Assembly: GCF_030272615.1 (NCBI RefSeq)
Contig: NC_081413.1
Coordinates: 445,331,038 to 445,395,037 of the forward strand
DNA from: Cryptomeria japonica
Taxonomy: Eukaryota; Streptophyta; Pinopsida; Cupressales; Cupressaceae
Direction: 5' to 3'
DNA length: 64,000 nucleotides
How positions within the stretch are numbered: position 1 is the first letter of the stretch; every line of letters begins with the position of its first letter. Positions 50,665-62,210 of the stretch are shown in pieces. The position numbers were made by a program, and so were the translations under genes. Under the pieces are notes generated by a model. It saw only the letters and a program-made list of their open reading frames with translations, did not search any database and was not told the origin of the DNA.

Positions 50665-51991
50665 TGTAATAAATTGTAGCCCTTTATGATTTCACATTCC
50701 TTTTTGGTTTCTTTATTTAGCGTTCTCTCTCATAGTTCATTTAAAGAATATTTATGGCCTTATCACATCCAAATTTTCATCATGTGCTAATCATGTAACT
50801 TGATACTTTGTCCTAGGTTTGGATACTTTACAATAACATTACTCTACTCATTTTCCACATTTAATACAATGCCTAGTCCCATAATCCTAGTGGACCATGG
50901 TGGCCAATGTCATAATCCATCCAAAAGGGGCCTAAAATCAAATGTGTATGAGTATGAATTCTCAACATTTGTGGTTTGATCATGATATTTTAATATGACA
51001 TTTAAAAATTGGCCTAAATTAGGAAATACCTTATGTACCCTATATAAACCCATCATTTCTAACTTATTTCTTTCCCAACATTATCAAAACCATTCCTATT
51101 GAGTAATAATTACTTAGCAAGTGTCTTTAGATCTGAGCATTATGTAGTACCAAAATACAACAACTCACATGCAAGTATGCTTTCATGATTGATGGTGTTA
51201 TGTATTATAATATGGTTTCATTACATCCAAACTTGAAGGATTTATCTAAAGAGAATTGCATCACTATTATTGTCAAACCTAAGGCAATATCAATTCAATA
51301 TTTTAATTATAATTTAGCCTTTGTCATCCCAAGGCTAAGCTCTCTTTTCTATTGTGATAGCTATAGGAGAGGTGAAAACACCAACATGAGGTTTGACATA
51401 GGGAAAACCCTATACAACTCAAAACTTACCTTTTTCTATGGGTGTAGGTTATAAATTTCACAACTAAAAGTTGGAAAATTGTGCAAAGCGGATTGTGGAA
51501 GTCATTCTCCAATTTTATGCAGGAGAAAGCCCTAGAAAAATTTTCCTACCTCCATACCTTGACACCTTTTATTTGAATTTGATGGAGATAGATCTTAGAG
51601 CCTCCTGATCCATAATCTATAATCTTCAATTGATGAAATCACCTTCAACACTAGGTTGCCCAACCCCATAGTATGACCATTTCTACCTCAAATTTATGTG
51701 AGAGGTTCTTCTCTATCTCTTGATTCTAGAATTGTACCTTTTTGTTTGCTTCCAATTTCATTGTTGTCTACTTAAGTTGAATCTTGTCAATTTTACACCA
51801 TTTTTGTTAGAATTTGCATTATCGTGTCATAATCATATCCAATCACATCATAACAAAATAGACAAAAAAGAGAAAATAATCACACATAGCATCCACCTCG
51901 CCTTTAAGAGTTTGTTTGCTATTTCCTCCAATGAATGATATGGATTTGGATCTTAGTTTATTCCTTTAGGCTAGGACTCCATTTCCCAACA
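50665..51991. repeat. Right LTR-like copy
   Basis: About 1.33 kb, starts TGTAATAAATTG and ends TTCCCAACA (TG...CA). TATA-like CTATATAAAC at about 51,041. Matches 43,181-43,655 and 45,145-45,981. Confidence 0.5.
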
Positions 51992-52690
51992 TTTCAATAG
52001 AATGGGGTTATATTTTAAAAAATATTTAGAGAGGTATGGTGATTAGATCCTGATATAAGTGTTCATGTTATGTGTTCATAGTGCACTAAGTTCTTGATAT
52101 TTGTTATCAAGAAAAGTGTTTAAGTGACAGTTTTCTATTTTAAACAACTCTTCTATGAGAGTTAGCTCCAAGACTCATTAACATTCATTTTTTTCATAGA
52201 CCTATTGTAACATATAATCTTTCTCTTGGATTTATTCTCGATTGATTATTTTGAGACTTGGTTGGTCCCATCTTAGCTTAGTTAAAGTGACCGTTAATAA
52301 ATCTTCTATAACTCCAAGATATTGATCTTGGTGTGATGGGTGTTACAGAGATGAGATGAGTAAATCATTTATTGAGAATTATTCTTGATGCCTAGATTGG
52401 AATGCATTTTTGTTTTCTTGTCTTTTGCTTATTTGTTTGAATGTATGTGTCTTGACTATATCAGCCGTCAAGATTAATTTTTTTTTTTAACATATGATAT
52501 AAAAGATGAAGTTGAATTCATATCTAAATGACTTTGACAAAATAGATACCCCTAGATCTTTGAAATAAGTGATATAAAATCTTAAAAATAATATATTCCA
52601 TGAATCTTTTTGTTTGACTAAATTATTAAATGAATGGCTCTATTAAAAAATTCGTCAAAATTCAAGGAGAGAGTTTGAGATGACCGTCAA
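51992..52690. other. End of unit 2 and start of unit 3
   Basis: 52,004-52,470 aligns with 54,755-55,140 (GTTTTCTATTTTAAACAACTCTT shared in part), marking the tail of unit 2. 52,500-52,690 aligns with 8,740-8,950 upstream of ERF-A, marking the start of unit 3. The tandem junction is therefore close to 52,490. Confidence 0.6.
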
Positions 52691-52927
52691 AGTCTTACAA
52701 GTCGTAGTGGCGTGAAGTAAAAATAGTGATTCTGCCCGAGTCAAAGGTGGAGGTTGAAAGTGGGGTAAATAAGATGTGATATAAACCTATAATGGGCCCC
52801 AATAAGTGGAGAGAGCGTAATTACGAGAAGTCCATCATATTATGGCTCCACAAAAGATGCATTTCAATGACTTCTGTTCTATCGTGTGATGTTATGAAAA
52901 GCAGGCCATACAGATAATCAGCCGCAT
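52691..52927 (+). promoter_or_regulatory. Promoter and leader of ERF-C
   Basis: Highly conserved with ERF-A and ERF-B. Has TATAAACCTATAATG (both TATA words), a W-box core (TTGACT, minus) near 52,740, and the upstream ORFs starting ATGGCTCCACAA and ATGAAAAGCAGG. Preserved although the gene behind it is gone. Confidence 0.6.
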
Positions 52928-53305
52928 ATGGCGGAAATCACAAAGCCCATGTTAGGTAAGACGGAAATCGCTGGTCAGATACATGGGCATTATACGCCGT
53001 GTGTACTGCATTTTTGCGGCTCAATACAGATTCTTGTTTGTATTTTTCTAACTATTTGTCGATCATACATGAGTATAGTATTATTTTTGAGAGGCCAGTT
53101 TCAGATCTATCAATGCACACTAGATATTCATGTCAGCAAGAACAAGAGTTGCTTCTAGCCAGCGTTTGGCAGTTTTAGACACCAAGAGTTGCAGAATTAT
53201 TGAGAAAGTGTTATCAATTAGACCACTTTTAAATCCTGCAATACATCACTAAGATCTTTCTTTCTCCACATCGTTGGTTTGCGAACATCCTCCACATGAA
53301 ATATA
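52928..53305 (+). pseudogene. ERF-C, AP2/ERF pseudogene lacking the AP2 domain
   Basis: Exon 1 starts [17 protein letters not shown] but diverges before the expected splice site. Part of the intron follows (TTTTTCTAACTATTTGT). Then the sequence jumps at about 53,090 to the ERF C-terminal region (ERPVSDLSMHTRYSCQQEQE), which soon meets stops. About 800 bases corresponding to ERF-B 39,870-40,690 are deleted, including the whole AP2 domain. A 76-codon frame can be read from the ATG, but it runs into intron sequence and I see no function for it. Confidence 0.85.
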
Positions 53306-55578
53306 AGGCGACAATTAATAATGGATAATTATTTATGATAAGGTAAAGAGTCATATGACAGAGGCAAGGTAAAATCCTTATTATTGGCAGTTGCATGTAA
53401 GCTAGGTTGCTGAGAGGTTATTATACTCGCAAAGCGTCATTAGTCATTGTCTACCTCCCATCTCTAGAAACGTTTTTATTAGCCATTCCCTTAGAGCTAA
53501 TAGAGCATAATATATGTTGAAATAAGTTTGTTAGGTAATTCTTTTATTAGCTGGTGCACTTGATATGTCTACGTGGCATAAGATGGTGAAAAAAAAGTTC
53601 TTTAAAAAACAATATTATTTAAGTGTATTAGGTTTTCATTTAATTTTGTATTTATTTTAAACAAATGTTTCAATTATGTATGTGTAACAAATAACTATTT
53701 TGTATAAATTTAGATCATTTATTTAGTTTTATTTGTATATAATCTTATATTACTCTTATGATCTTGTGTATTTATACATTTGACTTATCTATAAAATTAT
53801 CACACTTATACATGCACCAATTTCTACATAACAAAAAACTATCATAATCCTATCTATATTTTTACACTAAGCCAAGTCCACAATCATGAGGTCATCCTTG
53901 TTGGCACAAATTTGACCCACCTAAATTTAAATTCAAAAACAAAAAAATATTATTAATTGGTCTTGTTTATCTTTTTTGTTCTCTAAGGTCAACAAATAAA
54001 GGTTTACACAAATTTATGTCATGTGCTAGTCTATAAAGAAATTCAATGCACATTATAAACATTAAATGAGTAACAAATTTGTAGATTCAGAATTTATCTA
54101 TTATCTTAGATCATGTTCATATTAGGAAGTTTATTGAAAGATAGAACCCTCATGACTTTAGCCATACAACAAACCAGCAAAGGAATTTACTAATATTGCT
54201 CGTAGTGATTTTCCACTAAATGTTTGGTTTGAGTCATTTTTGTTCAATGTTTATTGGTTTTTTTGAAAAGCAACACATATTTATACAATGAGAAAAATAT
54301 AATAATTATTAGAATACATTAAACAAAAGAATACAACACTCCAAAATTAATCAAACACTAAAAAACCAATTATTATTAAGTAATAACATAATAACAAGCC
54401 CAACCAAAATTATAATTGGAAAAAAGAGAGATCCTTCAAGTAGTTAAGTATATTCCATTTCTTCCTAAAAAATTCGAGGTGGTTCTCTAGCGCTTCATTA
54501 TCTAATTCCATAAGTGTGTCCTCTTCCTACTTTATATGGCTCTTAGTTCTTTGGCTTCAACCTTCCCTAGGGTTACACTTCTTCATTTTTAACACATTCT
54601 CTTGAAGTATTGATATGTTGGATACTAAGGTTTTAATGATGGTCACATGTTTGGAGGATCACTTGATTTGGGGGTGCGTTTCATCACTTTATTCCTAATG
54701 ATAAATGTGGGTGTTGAGTCATAGTGAGGTAGTGGTAGCATGGGGTTATATTTTGGAAAATATTTAGATAGATATAGTGATTGGATTATTAGATTGACGT
54801 TCATAATATTTTCTCATGTTGTATTAATATCATGTTAAGTGTTATCAAAGAAAGTGTTTAAGCGGTTGTTTTCTATTTTAAACAACTCTTTTAGAAGAGC
54901 TATTTCTAAGACTCAATGTCTTTCATTTTCTTCTTAGAAAAAATATAAAATATGATCTTTCTCATTTTATTTTTTTTGGTTTTCTCATACCTTGTTTAAA
55001 GTGGTATTTAACTAAAATTTCTATAACCCTAATATATTGAGCTTGATATAGTGGGTTTAAGAGCAAAGACACGAGTAAATTATTTTTTGAGAATTAATTC
55101 TGATGCTTAGATTAAATTTTGATTGTGTTTGCTTTCTTTTTTTGATTTATTTAAATATATGTTGGGAGAAAAGAGATGATTAAATTATTTTTTGAGAATT
55201 AATCTTGATGCCTAGATTAAACTTTGGTTGTATTTATTTGCCTTATCTTATTTATTTGATTGGGAGATTTGTAGCTCAAGTATGTAAGAACCTAAAGGAT
55301 GCATGTGGTTGGATTTTTCTATCTTGAAATCTCAATAATAATAATAAATAGCCGATTAGGACTAAATGTTAAAATAGACTACTAAATAGAATAGATGAAA
55401 TTTTGTCTTATGTTTGTATATTTCTCTAATAAATGAAAATAAACTACTTAAATATGACTAATGATTTTGTTCTTTTATGTGAATTTTGACAATGCATGAA
55501 ACTATGAGGATTTATATTAATACATAAAGTGCAAAGTTTAGAAACTAATTTATGTATTTTCTTTCAATTGATTAATTA
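53306..55578. other. Downstream block of ERF-C, non-coding
   Basis: Aligns with 40,940-43,170 behind ERF-B up to about 54,740, with 52,004-52,470 at 54,755-55,140, and with 10,660-11,170 behind ERF-A at 55,235-55,570. No gene. Ends with AATTA (55,574-55,578), the left target duplication of the next element. Confidence 0.7.
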
Positions 55579-56441
55579 TGTTAGGGTTCCCATAGATACT
55601 GAGAGGGGGGGTGAATCAGTATCTGACTGGTAATGAAATTTTCTTAAAATTGAATATGCAGAATATAAAGTAACAGTATACCAGTATGCAAGAATTAATG
55701 CAAATAACAAAATCAAAAGCATCCACATGAAAAGAACACCACAACACAAGATGTTTAACAAGGAAACCCAGTGTGGGAAAAACCTCGGTGGGATTTGTGA
55801 CCCACAATATTCACTTACTAGCCAATAAGAGAATATTACTTACAATAGGGGCCTACACATGTAGGAAGGCCAACTGCCTAGAGCTCACTGCTCAATAAGA
55901 AGTCACACTGACTTACAATGAGGATTTACACAAATCCAATATTCTGTACTACTTTACAATAGCATCTTCAATGCCAGATTAAGTATCGGTTCTTGCTCTG
56001 TTCTTTACATATACCCTTGACCTACAATTCGCACATTAGGTCTGCCTTATAATTTATTTATTGCTTCCTATCCATATCCTACAAATGCCTACAATGATCT
56101 CTTTTATATACAAGAGTCATTTTACAATTTGCCAAGTCGGCTTACAATGATAAACAAAATATTACATATCAAAAATCCTGTCGGCCTTTGTGCCGGTATA
56201 CATATTTCCTTCTATGCCAGTGTACATCTTCTGTGCCGGTGCCAGTGTAGATTGATTTTGTTGATGCCGGTGCACTGTTTTGTTTGAGTAATGCTTTGTT
56301 GGTATAATGTCTTGCCGGTGCCATAGGATTGCAAGGTTGCCTGAGTAATGCTTTGTCAGTGCCATAGGATTGTAAGGTTGCCATCAATGACAAAACCTTC
56401 AATCACACACAATGTCTCATTGGAGTGTCCATATGCCAACA
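55579..56441 (-). repeat. 3' LTR of copia-type element
   Basis: 863 bp. Differs from the other LTR at roughly 30 positions by eye, nearly all transitions and several at CG (for example ACCAGT versus ACCGGT). Includes repeated TGCCGGTGCC words near 56,220-56,360. Confidence 0.92.
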
Positions 56442-56456
56442 ATCTCCCCCTTTGGC
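56442..56456 (-). promoter_or_regulatory. Polypurine tract of copia-type element
   Basis: Minus strand reads CCAAAGGGGGAGAT directly before the 3' LTR. A second near-identical copy (CCAAAGGGGGAGTAG) lies about 140 bases further in, at 56,583-56,598. Confidence 0.8.
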
Positions 56457-56645
56457 ATTGATGGCAACACTCATGAGAAATTTCAAAAAGATATCCAAAA
56501 ATGTGTAGACCAAAAATGTTACCAAAAATGTGAGAGCTCCCCCTGAGTATGTGATCCCTGTGTTTTGAATTTTCTCATCTACTACTCCCCCTTTGGCATC
56601 AATGACAAAGGTTAGTGGATTTTGTAGTTGTACAAATTTATAACC

Positions 56646-59600
56646 TCAACCTTGTAGTTGGGTGGTTATTATCTGAAGAATATCTCCCAAAATTAGGTTT
56701 ATGCTATCCATAAACTTCTTTCTCTCCTTTATTGCTATCTCAGTTCTGTATACTGTACCTATGAGATGTTGCAAGTGCTCTGTCAGTGTTTTGCTACCCT
56801 ATGTTAGTGCCTCTGAGATTTCCTTTCGCAGAGATGCTAAATAGTCCAATCTTGGACTTAGTTAAGATCTCAAAAATTTTGCCTTGTTTATTATTTTCTC
56901 TTTTTCTCTTTCTAATTTGAGCAATTCTTCCTCAAAATTTGTTATCTGTACCTTGCTCATCTTTTTGTCTACATCCGTAGTCAAAAAGTTTATTTTATAG
57001 GTGTCTTTGTACAAAGTTTTGTACTCTTTCAATAAATTGCACAGTTCTGGTAGAAGTGTGTCAAATTCCCTATTACACTTCTTTATTCCTTCCTCAAAGA
57101 ATTTCTATTTCTCTTTTTCTACACTTTCCTTTACAGTTTCTACCTTTGTTTGCTCAAAATTTCCAGAAATATATTTACAAAGTGTATCCAACTGGCTTAA
57201 AGAATCTTTGTTGGCTATATTACAATTTGGAGCTATTGATTTCAAAACTGGAATTGAATCATCCATCACTTTATAGACTTGTGAGCTATAATCAGTTATT
57301 TTCTTGATAGATTCGGGCAATACCTCTGTTACATTTGATGGTGACCCAATAAATTGAGTGCCGATGGAAGTGACCATGCTGGTATTGACCTCTAGTAGGT
57401 CTATTTTTGTCTCCATCTCTTTAAGCACAGTTTTTCCTGCATCATTTCTTACCGGTGGCATCTGTTCTGGAGCCTTTAGCTCTATTGGTTGCTCTGTTTG
57501 TGTTCCAAATTCCATCTTTTTCTTTGAATCTGCTGTCGGTTGCTGTTTGTTTCCTATTGCCGATTGCTCTTTGTTTCCTGTTGCCGATTGCTCTTTGTTA
57601 TCAGATTTATCTATGGTATCCTTATCTACCACTATGTTGATTTTTTGAGTATCAACATTCACAGTATATAAGACTTCCGGATTAGGATTATTATCCTCTG
57701 TGTCCATGCTCTCAGCTGTCAGTTGATCTTCTGCAGTTGTTATTTTTACCAGTGGAGTATTTAAAGGAGGTGGGGGTAAGTTGTCTCTAATTTTGATACT
57801 TGGTGGTCCACCAACTTTACCTTTCCCTTTGTCCTTTTGATATACCAGAATGGGCTTGGGATTCCTATATTCTTCTTGTTTTTCTTTTTCAACCAAGAAT
57901 GTATCCCAACCATCTTCTGTTTCATTTGAAACTTCAGTAACTCTACCTGCCATTAGTGATATTTGCTGGTGTGCAGTGGAAAAAACTATCCGGTTGGCCT
58001 GAGCTATCAAATCATCAATTTCCTTAGGTGAGTTGACTGGGTATATTGCAAGTAATTTTTCTATTTTAATTTTCTTATCCAACTCAACTATTCCTTGCCT
58101 TCTGGCCTCAAGTCTTTTATATAATTCATCAGGAATTTCATTTAGGACTTGCATCAAAAACTTTTTATACATGTCCATGTGTAATATAACACTCTCCTCG
58201 ACTTGTCCTTTCTCATCATCTGATAGGGTGTCATAGATTTTCCCTATATTTTTCAATTTACCTTCCTTTGTGATCTCATTCAGTAATATGTCAAAAGGGG
58301 CCAAGTCAGTGTTTGTCTTCTTCTTCTTTTTGGGGGTCAGCTTTTTCTTAGGTGTGGCTTTCTTGACTAGAGACCTCACAGCTTGTTGCTTCTGTCTTGT
58401 CCTTCTAGGTGAAGGAGTGGATACCAGTGAGGGGTCTCTTTTCCTAACAACTCTTTTGAAAGTTGCTGGCATATCTCCTTCTGAGGAGGTATCTACCGGT
58501 GATAGATGAGTTTCAGGCTATTGGGCCGCCAACTCTTCTTCTGTTATGCCGGTTTTCTTTAATACATCTTCTTTTATGGCTTTTGCTTGCTTGGTTCCTT
58601 TCCTCACAAATGCCTCAACTTTCTTTACTCTCTTTTTAGATTGAATTTGACTTTTGAAGGTCTCAGCACTACCAACTACTTCTTCCTTTGGTTCATTGGG
58701 GGCTTCCAGAAGTGCTTTGGCATAAGTTTCCACTATGTGGTCATCTGTTTCATACCCCATCTCTGTAACCCAGATTGTTCTTGGGATGACTACTTCCATC
58801 CAGATCTCATCCATTTTGATTACAAAACATATGTCATCCTTGTATTTGTTGACAATTTCTTGTGATAGTCTGATTCTTTTATTCATTCTGACTTTTAGTG
58901 CTTGAAAATACTCATGGATATTCTTTTCTCTGTTTTCACCCATGTTGTTGAATAAGTCAGACAATTGTCTTCCTACCGGTATGTCGAATCCAAAATCCTT
59001 GCAGCCTATACCGGGAGCCTATTTGGTTATATGTAGCATTAAGCATACAAGTAAGTTTCCAAATCTAAAGGTTTTTTTCTTATCCTTCTTGATTTTTGCC
59101 AAATTGTCAATTAACTCATCTTTTAACCATTCACAGATATCAATTTTTACATTGTCCTTAACCATGTCATAAGCACTTTTTATGCATAAACTGGAAACAT
59201 AGTTAAGCCTATTTGCATGAGTTGCTTTGTAACCTAGAATCATGCTAATGAATCTCACATTTGTATCGGTCACATCATTAACCCTCAATGATCTTTTGTC
59301 AGATGTTGCACCAGTTAATTTCATTACTAGGTCATTGGGGACCTTCTTGGTTTTGTTGGGTCTGGTACCGGTGGAAGGTAACCCTGTTACTGCTTTCACA
59401 ACTACTGTTGTAATTTTATGCACCGAGTCAAGCCAAAAGAATGAGCCATGTACCCTGCTTAGAACTATCCTAACCACTTCCTTGGGAAATTCAGGAATAC
59501 AGAGGATTTCAGTGAATCCTAGGGTTTCAACAATTTTATGTTTAGGTTTCACACTTCCGGCATTGTCACATATAGCAGATTTATACATGTTTTTGATTTC

Positions 59601-59807
59601 TTCATCACCTAATTCCTCTATGTTGCAATGAATATACATTCTAGGGTCTTCTGCATAAACAACACCCTTTGGAATTTGGGAAAAAGCACCTGTGTTGTCA
59701 TCTTTCTTAGCTACCTCGGGAACTAGCTGAAACATGGGCCTAGGTCATTTTATAGCCTCGACTACTATAGGGTTTGCTATGAATTCAGGTGCAGAGGAGG
59801 ATGCCAT
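56646..59807 (-). pseudogene. ORF2: large unknown cargo protein (about 1,054 codons)
   Basis: A single frame from ATG 59,807 (MASSSAPEFIANPIVVEA) to TGA 56,646. It is interrupted by six stops (TGA 59,745, TAG 59,019, 58,518, 57,105, TAA 56,862, TAG 56,799) and has no frameshift. Residues about 60-300 form a globular domain: EFPKEVVRIVLSRVHG, then AVTGLPSTGTRP, VRFISMILGYKA and FGNLLVCLML. A basic linker follows (near residue 490, KKATPKKKLTPKKKKK), then a mid part that looks helical. Near residue 740 is a repeat of NKEQSA. The C-terminus looks like a coiled coil (FEEELLKLEREKEK). No catalytic motif of pol was found. Resembles the LINE extra ORF at 35,883-37,373 in its N-terminal domain. Function unknown; perhaps a nucleic-acid or chromatin-binding accessory protein. 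Confidence 0.65.
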
Positions 59808-60113
59808 GATGATAAATACCTTTTTCTGCCTTTGGATGGATTGATAGCTAAAGTGCTTTGCCTCTTTGCTCGGAATGCCTTAGCTCGAAAATCTTCGCAC
59901 TCTCTAAAAGTTTGAATTCATGGTGAAATGAAATGGAGCCAAAAACCTTATTTTATAAAGTCTTTTTTGCTACCTACCATATTAATTGCTTGCCAGCAAT
60001 GTATTAGCTTAACTTTATTTGCTAGTAATGAAGGATTTTCAACTTCTTTTCTTTAACCAAGGGAATAATAGCACATGTGTCATTTGATTGCCAAACCCTC
60101 AAGATAATTTTCT

Positions 60114-61307
60114 TCAATTTGATGAAGAACATCCTACCGGTGGAGCATTGCTCTGTCCTGCTGGTGGAGCATCATATTGTCCTGCCGTTGAAGCATTTGT
60201 TGGTTCTACCGGTGGAGGAGTAACCCCAATATTTAGATCACCTTTTCTAATCCATTGCTTTGAAAATTCTTGCTTAACCTCTTCAACCTTTTCTTTAGCT
60301 TTCGAGCTAGTACTTTTGTTATCTACCGGTGTACCTTTACTTCTACAGAATTTAGCAATATGACCAATCTTGTTACATGCATAACAAGTTACATTATTTT
60401 TTTTAATAGCTTTCCCATAACCTATGCAGGTTTGTGTTCTGCATTTATTTGATAAATGACCAAATCTTCCACAAACATAACATCTTACATTCATTCTGCA
60501 ATTTTCAGAGTTATGACCAATTTTGTTGCATTTGGTGCATTGACCGGTGGGAGGATTGATGTTTTGATAATTCCTAGATCTACATTCATTTGCCCTATGA
60601 CCATATTTATTACAGTTAAAGCATTTTCCATTGAATTTGTAAGTATTAGAAGGTCTTACCGGTTTGCTGTGATCCTAGGTATTTGCAGTACCAGAGCTTT
60701 CTCCAACTTCAAATCCAACTCCAGAAGTGTCACCTTTGGGTTTTTGATTCTTCAATAAGGTACCAAGTTCTTCAGAGCTTTTCTTGATTTTTTCTTTGTG
60801 TTGATTTGTAGTTTCCAATTCCCTTTCCAAGATCTCTTTTTGTCTCATTAGTTCATTTGAGTCATTCTGAGTATGCATCAGATCTGTTTTCAACATGTCA
60901 TTTTCATAGCTAAGTCTTGTTTTCTCATTTGCTGCATCACTTAGTCTTCTGGTCAATTCTTCTTCATTCTTCTTTCTATCTTGAGTCTCTTTGCAGAATC
61001 TCATAGTCATATCATGCATTTCATTTTTTGTTGTCATGATCTCTTGTTTCAATTTTCTTATCATATCATTTAGTGATTCCTTTTCATCATTCTCATTTTG
61101 CAATTTTTCATAAAGTTCTCTTCTCTTGTTTCTTGTAACAGAAAGATTTTCTTGAACTACCTGAATAATGTCCTGAGCTGCTTTTAAATCATCTTCTAAT
61201 TTGATATTTTTCAACTTCTCTGCAACATAGTCAGTAAGAGCTCCTTCAAGTTGCTTCATCAGATTTTTCATCTTTACCGGTGTCAAGATCTTCCTCAAGT
61301 TGTTAGG
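60114..61307 (-). pseudogene. ORF1: gag-like coiled coil and zinc-knuckle protein
   Basis: Starts MKNLMKQLEGALTDYV just after the primer-binding site. The first 200 residues are a long charged coiled coil (KLKNIKLEDDLKAAQDII, then NDMIRKLKQEIMTTK). Four CCHC knuckles follow: 60,623-60,582 (CFNCNKYGHRANEC), 60,539-60,498, 60,482-60,441 and 60,386-60,345, plus a degenerate one between the last two. The tail is P/A-rich with repeated NAPPVG-like words. A single TAG at about 60,675 breaks the frame. CCHC knuckles bind RNA in gag proteins. The long coiled coil in place of a usual copia gag is odd. Segment 59,808-60,113 between the ORFs is non-coding. Confidence 0.7.
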
Positions 61308-61328
61308 CTTCTGAAAATAGAGGACCAA

Positions 61329-61340
61329 GCTGTGATACCA
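61329..61340 (-). promoter_or_regulatory. Primer-binding site of copia-type element
   Basis: TGGTATCACAGC on the minus strand, two bases inside the 5' LTR; matches the plant initiator tRNA-Met site TGGTATCAGAGC except for one base. Confidence 0.88.
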
Positions 61341-61342
61341 AT

Positions 61343-62205
61343 TGTTAGGGTTCCCACAGATACTGAGAGGGGGGGTGAATTAGTATCTGACCAGTAATGA
61401 AATTTTCTTAAAACTGAATATCCAGAATATAAAGTAACAGTATACCGGTATGCAAGAATTAATGCAAATAACAAAATCAAAAGCATCCACATGAAAAGAA
61501 CACCATAACACAACATGTTTAACGAGGAAACCCAGTGTGGGAAAAACCTCGATGGGATTTGTGACCCACAATATTCACTTACTGGCCAATAAGAGAATAT
61601 TACTTACAATAAGGGCCTACACATTCAGGAAGGCCAACTGCCTAGAGCTCACTGCTCAATAAGAAGTCACACTGACTTACAATGAGGATTTACACAAATC
61701 CAATATTTTGTACTACTTTACAATAGCATCTTCAATGCTAGATTCAGTACCGGTTCTTGCTCTTTTCTTTACATATACCCTTGACCTACAATTCGCACAT
61801 TAGGTCTGCCTTATAATTTATTTATTGCTTCCTATCCATATCCTACAAATGCCTACAATGATCTCTTTTATATACAAGAGTCATTTTACAATTTGCCAAG
61901 TCGGCTTACAATGATAAACAAAATATTACATATCAAAAATTCTGTAGGCCTCTATGCCGATATACATATTTCCTTCTATGCCAATGTACATCTTCTGTGC
62001 CGGTGCCAGTGTAGATTGATTTTGTTGATGCCAGTGCACTGTTTTGTTTGAGTAATGCTTTGCTAGTATAATGTCTTGCTAGTGCCATAGGATTGCAAGG
62101 TTGCCTGAGTAATGCTTTGCCGGTGCCATAGGATTGCAAGGTTGCCATCAATGACAAAACCTTCAATCACACACAATGTCTCATTGGAGTGTCCATATGC
62201 CAACA
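61343..62205 (-). repeat. 5' LTR of copia-type element
   Basis: 863 bp, same length as the 3' LTR. Followed on the plus strand by target duplication AATTA and then by host sequence that continues the ERF unit (aligns with 11,215-11,400). Confidence 0.92.
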
Positions 62206-62210
62206 AATTA

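Larger units (their letters stand above)
43181..51991. mobile_element. Probable old LTR retroelement inserted in unit 2
   Basis: In unit 3 the sequence runs straight from TGAGTCATAGTGAGGTAGTG to ATGGGGTTATATTTT (54,720-54,770). In unit 2 the left part lies at 43,150-43,175 and the right part at 52,004-52,020, with 8.8 kb between them. The two ends of that insert are alike: 43,181 onwards (TGTCGTAAATTGTAACCC) matches 50,665 onwards (TGTAATAAATTGTAGCC), and about 45,150-45,981 matches 51,160-51,991. That is the layout LTR-internal-LTR. Polarity is unresolved, no pol domain was recognised and the target duplication is too worn to call. Confidence 0.55.
55579..62205 (-). mobile_element. Copia-type LTR element with non-pol cargo ORF
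   Basis: LTRs of 863 bp each (TGTTAGGG ... CCAACA), flanked by perfect target duplications AATTA (55,574-55,578 and 62,206-62,210). In minus-strand order: 5' LTR, primer-binding site TGGTATCACAGC (one base from the initiator-Met type), gag-like ORF1 with zinc knuckles, large ORF2, polypurine tract, 3' LTR. No protease, integrase, RT or RNase H motif is present in the 4.9-kb interior, so it needed help from an autonomous relative. LTR ends and primer site suggest Ty1/Copia ancestry; without pol this is inference. Confidence 0.88.

Noticed and set aside
52928-53158. ERF-C as a 76-codon functional microprotein
   Set aside because: After 17-18 residues it departs from the conserved exon and runs through intron sequence; no domain.
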